Program-made: the position numbers and the translations under genes
Source of the DNA: Sebastes aleutianus
Lineage: Eukaryota > Chordata > Actinopteri > Perciformes > Sebastidae
NCBI GenBank assembly: GCA_916700875.1
Contig: CAKAKS010000034.1
Location: 11,924,195-11,988,194, forward strand
DNA: 64,000 nt
Direction: 5' to 3'
Notes under the pieces: generated by a model
The model's database searches: none
Seen by the model: only the letters and a program-made list of their open reading frames with translations
Told to the model about the DNA's origin: nothing
Part shown: positions 35,071-45,033 of the stretch, piece by piece
Layout: every line of letters starts with the position of its first letter
How positions within the stretch are numbered: position 1 is the first letter of the stretch

Positions 35071-36463
35071 ACGGGAGGGGGGAGGGCGGCAGCTAACGTT
35101 AAAGGCCCTGTTTAAACAGGTGTTTCAGCTCACCACACTGTCGTCTCATGCAACAGTAGGCTTGAGCTACTAAATATATTGTGTGTAAATTGAGCCCTGA
35201 TGTCAGGATTGGCCAAATCTGATGCAAATACTTTTTTACGTTTAAGCATGCAAGACTGTGCTGTATTTTTTGAAAAAATGCATTATCACTGGAAAAATCA
35301 ATTTAGTGGAAATCAGTGGCAGGGCAGTCATGTGAGAGTCCAGTCTGCATCTCTTTTGAATAAGCTCTTCTCAGAAAAACAAACAGGAGAAAGATTAATA
35401 GGGCATAAGAAAGCCATATGAACAGAGGTAGAAAGGAACTTCCCCTAATGGTGGAGCATTATCAAAACAACTATTGATAAGAATGTATTGATCTTAATGA
35501 TGAAAAACAATGAGCCATGTGGTAACAGTTTATCTGCTTCTTTCAATAAACCCCTGCTGTGGGCCCTTTCATCAAAGTCAACATGCTTTTGTTCCGTCAT
35601 CAATACCATCTACTATTGCTCTTCTAGTGGTCTCAATCAATCTTTTGTTTGTGAAACATTTTGTACCCCCACAGGCCTACATTTTTATTAGCCAACTAGT
35701 TTCAGTAAAGTTGTGGACAGGATCAGATCTAGGCATGTCGTGTGTTGGCAGGAGAGAGATTTTAAGGACATTTCTGCCCCGTCCCATGTCTCCCATCCCC
35801 TGTCCCTTTAAATCTCTACCTAATCTCTACCTGCCGAGCAAGCGTTTTCAGAGAGCTGCCTACAACTTGCTTCGTCTCGTCCACCCTGTCCTAAGGCTGA
35901 ACTGCAACTCTGTAATGACAAGTCTAGAAAAAAAATTGGTGTTTACACTGGGGAAACATCTGATGACAAAATATTGATGCGTGACTCCAAAGTGCGATTG
36001 TGCGAAAGGTCCTCCTACTCTTCCTGTGCAGGCAATGTGTGGCTTGGGTTGAAATCTATTTCCAAGACATCCACTGCTTCCCTCTTTTTCTTCTTTCTGT
36101 TAACAAAAAAAAAGGTTTCCCATTGACATTTGAGTTGATCAATTCACAGGCTTTCTTGGCAGGCAACTGTAACTTAAGACCCTATTAAGAGTTTACAAGA
36201 AGCAGCGGTAATTACTCTTCACACAAAAGCAGCAACTCACAAAAGTAATGTTTGTTGTTGGTGTGATTTAAAGGTTATTCAACCTAGAGGTCCATGTCTG
36301 TTTACAACTTTGTATTTACGCAGGTCTGACACAGCTTGGGTATGCAAAGGTGAACACAGGTTACTATGCACATGTTTGATCAAGTAAACTCACTTGTTAA
36401 ATGCTGTTGTGCTGCTCATAACAGCAGCCTTTCAGTAAAAGTATTTTTTTTTAGTTCACAGCC
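35071..36463. other. Intergenic, no gene recognised
   Basis: AT-rich sequence between armt1 and the zbtb2 promoter. The open frames here (for example 35510-35977) lack recognisable domains or splice context. Human RMND1 would be expected between these genes; none of its conserved segments was seen. Confidence 0.5.
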
Positions 36464-38480
36464 AAATTTAATTTGATACCAAATTTGTTGAAATGTTAAG
36501 GGATAACAGATTTTTTACATTTATGGTGGTATTTTCAGTTATTATTCATTTATATTATTTATGTAGGATTCAAAAGATGTTGATATGTTGGCTATGAGAA
36601 TATCTTAATATTCTTGTTATTAAGGCTACAGCATTCCTTTGATAATTGGCACATTATCCACTGGTGCTTGGAGATGAGTGTACCACAAATGAAATAAGAC
36701 AATTAATTATATTCTATTAATCTTCAGAGTCACTTTATAAAGGCCATATAGATGTTGATATCTTAATATTCAGCCTTGCTTTGATATAAGCATATTATCC
36801 ACTGAATGTATTGTAATGTAGTTAGTTATTTAAATGTAGCCTATATGCTAACATTACTTGCCCCTTATCCTCTTTAACTTGTTGAAAACCTGCTATCAGC
36901 TCATAGCTTCAACCGAAAATACAGATGCAAAATGTGAGTTGACTGTGTTATTAAAGCAGAGTTATTTCATTATTTCAGTGAGAGAGGGGTCAACAACACA
37001 CGTAGCTCTAATGCTACACTAACAGCCCACATTTCAATACAAATAAAAAAAAAGACAATTCATCATACTCTATTAACCTTCAGAGGTAAATTAGCTACTG
37101 TTTGCCTCACTTTAATTTTATTGTGTTTTTGTCAGCCTCTACTTATTATTATTATTATGAGAAAATGATTCAACTTATCAGGGGAAAATGAGTTAATTTG
37201 ATACCAAATTTGTTGAAATGTTAAGGGATAACATATTTTTTTTTACATTTATGGTAGTATTTCAGTAATTTGTAGTGACCTCATACTGTATTTTGTAGTA
37301 TTTTTGTTTTATCCCCTTGTATCATTCATAATCAGTTCAGTGTGGTACCAGCATGATACCAAACAGCACAGTGACTACTTTTCACCGTTTAAATAGGCAG
37401 ACTGACTGATTACAAGTTTGAAGATACCTGTGATGCTATTTACAGGACACACCTTAGTTTAACATGTCCCTATGGTCACATTATTTTCAATCTTTTCTAG
37501 GGGTACCATCATTTTTGTCCAGGCCAGTTTCATTAGTTTGTTTTTTAAAATAATTCTATTGAACCACAATTCAAAAGCAATGTCGGATTTTCATTAGTTC
37601 ATTTTCAGTAAATTTGTATTTATTATTACTTTTGTCAGTTTCAAGTTATTTCAGTGACAATTGTGGGTTTTTCTTTCTTTAACGTAAGGGTACCAACAAT
37701 TTTGTCCACGTGTGTATATAATTAATTATATTATATTAATCTTCAGAGGTAAATTAGATACTGTTTACCTCACTTTAATTAGTTTTTGTCAGCCTCTACT
37801 TATACTAGTCTTGAGATCAAAACTTCAGAGTAAAATTATTCAACCTTATCAGGGGAAAATGAGTTAATTTGATACCAAATTTGTTGAAATGTTAAGGGAT
37901 AACAGATGTATTTTGTTTGTTTTATCCCCTTGTATCATAATCATCTGTTACTCATTAGTTATGTAGGATTCAAAAGGGGGAAAAGTCAATTTATAAATGC
38001 CATATATAGATTTTGATATCTAGGCTACGAGAATATTATTATTTATTTATATTATATTATATAATTAATTATATTATATTAATCTTCAGAGGTAAATTAG
38101 ATACTGTTTGCCTCACTTTAATTAGTTTTTGTCAGCCTCTACTTATACTAGTCTTGAGATCAAAACTTCAGAGTAAAATTATTCAACCTTATCAGGGGAA
38201 AATGAGTTAATTTGATACCAAATTTGTTGAAATGTTAAGGGATAACAGATGTATTTTGTTTGTTTTATCCCCTTGTATCATTCATAATCAGGATTCAAAA
38301 GGGGGAAAAGTCGCTTTATAAAGGCCATATAGATGTTGATATCTTAATATTCAGCCTTGCTTTGACATAGGCATATTATAACCTGCATGCTAACATTACT
38401 TGTCCTTATCCTCTTTAACTTGTTGAAAACCTGCCATCAGTTTATAGCTTCATCTGAAAATACATGTGCAAAATGTGAGG
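36464..38480. repeat. Locally duplicated AT-rich segment array
   Basis: The run gataccaaatttgttgaaatg followed by ttaagggataaca occurs four times (about 36476, 37201, 37870, 38213). The last two belong to units 343 bp apart that share aatcttcagaggtaaattag, cttgagatcaaaacttcaga and tttatccccttgtatca. A second pair (36730-36930 and 38307-38478) shares ggccatatagatgttgatat and cttatcctctttaacttg. The array is interrupted by a Tc1 fragment. No coding sequence. Confidence 0.8.
37339..37714. mobile_element. Truncated Tc1-like transposon end (one TIR plus adjoining non-coding part)
   Basis: This aligns by eye along its whole length with 49359-49738 of the full Tc1-like element (ccaaacagcacagtgactac, aggcagactgactgattaca, ccatcatttttgtc, gtttcaagttatttcagtga). 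It lacks nearly all transposase sequence and the other TIR. It ends at a TA next to the duplicated AT-rich units. Confidence 0.85.
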
Positions 38481-38559
38481 CAAAGCAGTGTTATTAAAGC
38501 AGAGTTATTTCAGCAGTGAGAGAGGGTCAACAACATGCTACACCAACAGCCCACATTTC

Positions 38560-39321
38560 ACGTTTAACGTGTCGTTAACGGCAGAGACATGACGGTTAAC
38601 TGCCATCCGGTGAGTCAGCGGATAGCCGTTAGCTAGAGCAGTTAATGTTCAAACTCACCGGGCTGTGTGTGTGTGTGAGTGTGTAGTAACGGCTGTTGAT
38701 CTGACGGCGGTTATAAACGTTAACTCAACCGCCCCCTTTTTGCTCAACGGCTGCTTTTTTTTTTTTTTTTACAACGGCTGTTTTTTTTTTTTGGCTGTTA
38801 CCCACCAACAGTCAGTCATGTGATTGTAACGTAAAACCCCTAACCGGAAAACAACGACGGACGGACGACCCCTCTCCTCTCCGTCCGCCGCCAACGAACG
38901 TTAGCACAGGGGGGAAACAGTACAAGCGAGACCCAGAGAGAGGACGGACGGACGGACGAGAGGAGAGTCGTCGTCGTCCCCGGTAACAAACAAAACAACA
39001 CGGCGACACAAACTACCACCAGCGGAGGAGCAGGTAACGGCTGTTTTTGTAGCTACACTGTGACGTTATTTAGGCTACTTGTGTGCGTGAGCTTCGTCTA
39101 ACTGTAATTGTCACGGAGGGAAGTTAAAAGAAATTCGTGACCAACCGCCCCATCCCCCTTGCTTGCTTGCTTGCTTGCTTGTCGCTCGCTCTCCTTTTTC
39201 CCGGCATTTGTGTGTGTTGTGTGCGCGCGCCCCCCCGCGTGCGTGCATGTCCGTTTTTCTCTCTCGCGCTATAGCAATAGCAGCAACCGAAGATAGAGAC
39301 ACACAAGGACTATTGAAGAAG
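38560..39321 (+). promoter_or_regulatory. zbtb2: Probable zbtb2 promoter and 5' UTR exons in a GC-rich island
   Basis: A GC- and CpG-rich stretch in AT-rich DNA lies 3.2 kb before the zbtb2 start codon. Candidate untranslated exon ends are ggaggagcag/gtaacg (exon end 39033) and, for a 47-nt exon 39275-39321, acceptor gctatag and donor gaag/gtaagg. The zbtb2 coding exon has an acceptor (gtgcag) 8 nt before its ATG, so an upstream 5' UTR exon is required. The island also holds several YAACGG motifs and a (GCTT)n tract at 39159-39181. TSS not determined. Confidence 0.5.
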
Positions 39322-39910
39322 GTAAGGACAACGCGTCATATCTTCAGGGGTACTACGCATGCGTAGTGTAACCATATTCTACTGCGCATGTGCAATACCC
39401 ATATCCAAGACCGTGACCATCCTCCTTCTATAGTCCTTGTAGAGACCCGAGGCGGAGGCAGGAGTCAGTCAAGGCGCGCTTTATTTTGCCCTCCTTGCTT
39501 TATATATCTGTTATTCCTCTATTCTTATTATTAAATCGTTTTGTTCCCTTGTTTACCTCCATCACCTTACCTCACAGATGGTGTATTTTTTTTAGAATAA
39601 CATAAATCTCACTATACGGAAGTAACTGTGTTCCACGTGTCTACATCACACACATCAGGGGCGGTGCTTTTATTGTTGCAAACAAGTTAGTATTGATTAA
39701 ACACAGGCATGGGTACGGTGGCTATAAATGACTGGATCATGTGCAATACAAAGTTGAATTCACATGATCAATAGTTGTGCGGTTGATCAATATTAGTGTC
39801 AATCAGGCAGATATTCATAATAATACTTTTTCATCTGTGAAGCAACCAAACAACCATGTTGTCCTCTAAAATTACCATAAAGCTGAACCAACACCCCTCT
39901 AAAACAGTTC

Positions 39911-40543
39911 AAAAAAGAAGATTATAACCTTCATGGTGGTGGGATTTATTGCAGGGCTGTTATATCGATGTACCTAAAAAACTTGCAACTGAGTGCGACT
40001 CACCCTCCCTGCAGCACCACAATACATCTAACAAAATATTAGTTTTTTATTATATATATTTTTTATTAATGGTTGCACTGACCCTTTTGCTGTGCTCCTA
40101 CTTCTTCATCACAACTTGTTAGCTGTTGCACCTCTTGTAGATAACTAATGCTGTTTAAATTATAGTGCTGCATAGTTAAAGTTAAAGATAGATAGATGTG
40201 GAGCAGCTTGCAATGAGAATGTGCATTATGTGTTGTGCTTCTGTCACATGTAGTTGAATCCACATCTAAAAAAACAAATGCAGGTATAAAAAGAAAATAT
40301 ATATGCAGCACTATAATTTAAACAGCATCTTCAAGAGGTGCAACAGCTAACACGTTGTGATGAACAAGTAGGAGCACAGCAAAAGGGTCAGTGCAACCAT
40401 TAATAAAAATATATATTTTGTTAGATGTATTGTGGTGCTGCAGGGAGGGTGAGTTGCACTCAAATTGCAAGTTCTTTTTAGGTACATCGATATAACAGCC
40501 TTGCAGTAAATCCTACCACCATGAAGGTTATAATCTTCTTTTG
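39911..40543. mobile_element. Foldback element: two ~240-260 bp inverted arms around a ~126 bp loop
   Basis: The left arm (39911-40174) and right arm (40301-40543) are reverse complements with few differences. Matched runs include aagaagattataaccttcat, ctgttatatcgatgtaccta, ccctccctgcagcaccacaa and ctgtttaaattatagtgctgca. No coding capacity. It lies in the presumed first zbtb2 intron. Confidence 0.85.
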
Positions 40544-40794
40544 TTGACCAATGTGTTGCTGCATTAAAAAGGTTTAAACTTGAATTTTAAATTCCTGTTA
40601 ATTTTGAAGATTTTTTTTACCAAGATGCTGGTATACGATTTATTATTTTAATAATAAATAACAATTCAGTAAGTTACATTTTGTTTTACAAAGCAATGTT
40701 TAAGTCAAGCCTGATGTTTCCTTACACATAAAAGAATGATCCCAGTCACTTCCACACTGTGACACATACAGCGTATTAATTAAACACTGGTATC

Positions 40795-41200
40795 AGATTG
40801 GTACTCTACTCTACAGTATATCGGCCGATACCCAAAGCCCAGGTATCGCTATCGGTATTGGGACTAAAAAAGTCAGATCGGTGCATCCCTTATTAGAATG
40901 AGAGGTGTTTAGTGTGTTTGTGGCTAACTAATGACTATTTTTATTATCAATTATATCTGCCAATTCTTTTCTATAAAATAGTCAGAAAATAGTGAAATAT
41001 TCATACTATAACGAAAGACCTAGGGTGACATATTCATGATATATTTGTAAATTGCAAATAGTTTTGTCCGACCAACAGACCAAAACCCAAAAGATATTCA
41101 CTTTACTGTCATATATGTATTAGAAAAGCAGGACATTTCACAATTTGAGGAGCTGGAACCAGCGCAGTATAATGTTGGATTTACTGCAGGATTGTCATAT
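40795..41200. repeat. Two degenerate interspersed repeat fragments
   Basis: 40795-40890 reads tatcggccgatacccaaagc to gatcggtgcatccct, a repeat end common in fish. 40920-41200 is a decayed copy of the repeat seen at 52410-52745 and 63893-64000 (tataaaatagtcagaaaatagtgaaa, actttactgtcata). Confidence 0.5.
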
Positions 41201-42565
41201 TAGACTGTATAATTTGTAGCTAGGTGTACCTAATAAACTGACAACTGCCTGTTCATTGAAATTACGTTTGGCAAGAGTGTGGTTGATGGGTATTTTACAT
41301 CTTGAGTGACTGCTGCTGCTGTATCCCCCCTTGCACAAGATAAGGAAACCTAGCCTTTTCCTGCAGCGCTGCAGTGCCAACATCTTTGCACTCTGACCTC
41401 TCTGATGAAATACACATGTGCAGGGGGCTTTTTCAGAGTTTTTGTAACCAGCGGGGGATTATGCAGAGTTATACATTTCTAATTAATCTGAAGGCTGATG
41501 AGGTCCATCATCTTCGTAGCTTCATACCTTAGGCTGTGTGGTGTGGAGAAAGTGTTGGAGAAAGGGGATTCGCCCTGCCCACAGGCTGTTTCCATTCTCC
41601 ACTGGAAGGGGGGTAGAACCAGTTCTGCTTTAGGAATTTGTGTCGTCGACACCCATAACCCTGATCATGTGATGGCCTGAAGCCCTAGTAGTCCTCCAGT
41701 GACCTTTAGGGTCAACAACAACCATCTCATTGGTCAACAGAACGTGCATAGCTCTGAGATGTCCCTTGAGATTGAGATGGACGGCTTGGGCTCCATCCTC
41801 AAAGTCTGCAAAGAGACAAGAGCTGTAGTGATAATAAACTCTACTTTATCTACTTGTTTGCAGTGTCTCAAGCTGATATTTGTAGCTCTGTAGCTCAATT
41901 TCTATAAGAACCTGATGTCAAAGTGGATGCCTATTGAAGCAGGATGACCATTAGAGGGGTATATAGAATAGATTTAAACATTTGCACTGTAACCTTGTGC
42001 CAGAAATTGGACAATTTTTTTAATTAGCTTGCCTTAGAGATTATGTGAGAATGGTATTCTTGAAATTGTCATAAAAGGAGATCAAAAAGGAACAATCTCT
42101 GTCTGTGTACAAAGACTATTAAGAGAGTCTGAACACTCTGGTTGTCATTGATTTTACAAAATCTGCTGTTCAAAGTTTATTTAGAACGATAATATTTTGC
42201 ATGTCTGGTGTCCAGGAAGACATTTCAATTCACAAATAACTTATTTTTACTCTTAAATTAACATTACAAAACAGGTCCAAATATCCACTTGTACCATACA
42301 GTGAACAAATTAGCCTGGGATGTTTTTGTTTTGCTGAGCCGCACACCAGTAATTGGCATAATTTTCTGTGACATTAGTCCTAGACAAATCGTCTCCAGCG
42401 TCACCAAATGATTCTCCGCTCTTGTGTTGAGCTAGCCTTTACAAGGTCGTTAGATCGCCCCCGTCAGCCTGACACTTTGTGGTCACAATAAACTCTGGTC
42501 TCCTTCCAGACAGGAAACTCATTGCTGCTTGTGTGTGTGTGTGTGTCTTTTGTGCAGGTTGAAGA
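41201..42565. other. Presumed zbtb2 intron sequence, no other gene seen
   Basis: AT-rich sequence up to the zbtb2 acceptor, with a (GT)n tract just upstream of it (42529-42547). The short open frames have no recognisable domain. Confidence 0.45.
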
Positions 42566-45033
42566 ATGGAGTTGGCCAACCATGGTCTTATCCTGCTGCA
42601 GCAGCTTAACGCTCAGAGGGAGTTTGGCTTCCTGTGCGACTGCACCGTGGCTATCGGAGATGTCTTCTTCAAAGCCCACAAGGCTGTCCTCGCCGCCTTC
42701 TCCAACTACTTCAGAATGCTCTTCATTCATCAGGACAGGTACAGGATGAATGTCTTAATAGTGGTATCAGACACAAGTTCAGATGCACCAAGCTAACATG
42801 GGACCTTATTTTGGAAGAAATATGTATGGTAGTCAACGGCGAGAGACAAATATTTTTTTGATCCCATTTGAATTGTGCCATGAATCACTCATATGATGTT
42901 TGTCAATTTAAAAGTTAATTTTGCAAGTAAAAAAAAAGTTTGTCATACAAGCATTTTTTTTTTTTTAACCGCTCAGTGAACTACATCTCTCCTCTTGCAC
43001 AATATACATCACCAACACTAGCTAGCAAACTAACTTAGCTATGACCACAAACAAATGAAACTTACCTGATGTGTTTTATCGAGCGACTCCTGGTCTTTTT
43101 ATCAGGCGGAAGCGAAAGAACGAGCAAGACCAGTTGCTCTTGTGAGTACATCTCAGTACAAAACACACAGGCATCGTAGCTTCAGCAAGGGAAACGTCAC
43201 TACCTGACTTTTGGGTGTGTCGTCTTTCTAATTATGTATTTTCACAGTCTGATACTTCAACATTTTTGCAACAAACTGCGACTTTCTTGTCTTGCAAAAT
43301 TATCTTTTAATTTGACAAACATCATATGTGTGATTCATGGCGCATTTCAGACGGGATGAAAAAAAAATATTTGTCTCTCGCCGTTGAATACCACTCATAT
43401 TTTTTCCGAAATAAGATCCCGTGGTGGTCCACCGCAAGGGGAGGGACTTCACCTCTCTATGGCGAGGTTCCCTCACTGAAAGACACACAGACCCAAACAG
43501 ATTTATTCACATTCAAGTTTTCAACGACCTGTGACCAGCAGAACTTTCCTCATATAGTAAAGAAATGAGGAGCAGTCACTGCTGTTTCTAATGATCTGAT
43601 ATAATCAAGACAACGTTTGTCACTAGTTAACTGTGATGTCTTTGTGTTTCAGTGACTGCGTGCGCCTGAAGGCCGCTGACATACAGCCAGATATCTTCAG
43701 CTACCTCCTCAACCTGATGTACACGGGCAAGCTCGCACCCCAGTTGATAGACCCCGCACGGCTGGAGCAGGGGGTCCGATTCCTGCACGCTTATCCGCTC
43801 TTGCAGGAGGCCAGCCAGTCCGTGTATTCACACGCCGAGCAGCACAGCGTCAACCTCTCCACCTCCCTCTACGGCATCCAGATCTCCGACCAACAGGTAG
43901 GGCTGGCGGCTAGACGGCAGGTCTCCTCACCTTTTGACATGGAGCAGCTGAGCTCGGAGGGGAAGTATCCGTCCACGCCATCCGTCACAGCTTCATATGC
44001 TAATTCCTTACTGTCCAAGCTAGCTTCCTCACCGCCAGACGCGGAGGCTTCGACCAGCGGCACCAGGCCTACACTCGAGGAGGGGGGAATGGACTTGCTA
44101 AGTGCAGACGTTTCCTCAGTTAGTGCCATCCTCCATGTAAAGCCAAGCATCATGAAGAGGAATTCCTCCTTTAGGAAGCATTACTCCTGTCATCTGTGCA
44201 GGCGTCGATTCACCCAGAGAAGCCTGCTGAGAGAGCATCTCCTCCAACACACCCATTCTCTGCAGCAGGTGCCGGCCGAGCCCAGCAACGCACTCTCACC
44301 TATGAGCAGAGAACACACCATGCTAGAGTTAGAGGGGGTCTTGAAGGGAAGCACAGCCACAGCAGTAGAGATAATCAGCGACAGCGAGCAGACGCCCGTT
44401 TCAGGCACCAACTCGGACTCTCCCCGAGCAGAGGTGTCCACGTCCAGCTGGGGGGTGGGAGGATTAAACTCCCAGGCGGACACACCGCCTCCGTCAGACA
44501 TCGCGGACATCGACAACCTGGAGAGCGCCGACTTGGACAGGGAGGTGAAGCGGCGGAAGTACGAGTGCTCCACTTGCGGGCGCAAGTTCATTCAGAAGAG
44601 CCACTGGCGCGAGCACATGTACATCCACACGGGCAAGCCCTTCAAATGCAGCGCTTGCGGCAAGAGCTTCTGCCGGGCCAACCAGGCGGCCCGCCACGTG
44701 TGCCTGAACCAGGGCGCCGACACCTACACCATGGTGGACCGACAGAGCATGGAGCTGTGCGCCGCCGGCGACGACAGCAGCCAGATGGAGGCGATGTTCT
44801 TGGACTCGTCGAAGCCTTACAAGTGTAACATTTGTGCGACCACCTTCTCCAGTCCCAATGAGGTGATCAAACACTTGTGCTTCACTCAAGGGGGGTTAGT
44901 GGGGCTGCAGGGAAACACGGGCGCCGGGATGCTGCTCCAGCGTGACGAGCTTTCTAAAGACGACGGCTCTGATTTGTCCAACTCTGGCACCCCACTGGAA
45001 CCCATAAAGACTGAGGAGATCCTCGTAGAGTAG
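42566..45033 (+). CDS. zbtb2: Zinc finger and BTB domain-containing protein 2
   Basis: A nuclear POZ/BTB-zinc finger transcription factor. The human protein acts as a repressor (for example of p21/CDKN1A regulation) and binds chromatin. Coding exons 42566-42738 and 43653-45033 join at a phase 2 junction (HQDS/DCVRLK) and give 517 residues, close to the human 514. The BTB domain occupies about residues 1-115, with MELANHGLILLQQLNAQREF and DCTVAIGDVFFKAHKAVLAA. C2H2-type fingers lie at about 235-257, 361-383, 389-409 and 447-467. The last two end in His-x-Cys (C2HC), as in the human protein. TPPPSDIADIDNL is conserved before finger 2, and a basic KRRKYEC leads into it. No disabling change was seen. 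ATG 42566 is the conserved start, 8 nt after the acceptor. Confidence 0.97.
42797..43425. mobile_element. MITE-like element with ~130 bp inverted ends in the zbtb2 coding intron
   Basis: The left arm (42797-42927) contains gggaccttattttggaag, aacggcgagagacaaatatt and atatgatgtttgtca. The right arm (43291-43423) is its reverse complement with substitutions. The loop is about 360 bp and non-coding. The element fills most of the 914-bp intron. Confidence 0.8.

Noticed and set aside
44196..44828. 210-codon frame overlapping zbtb2
   Set aside because: Wrong-frame shadow of the zinc finger exon; the other frame encodes conserved ZBTB2 sequence.
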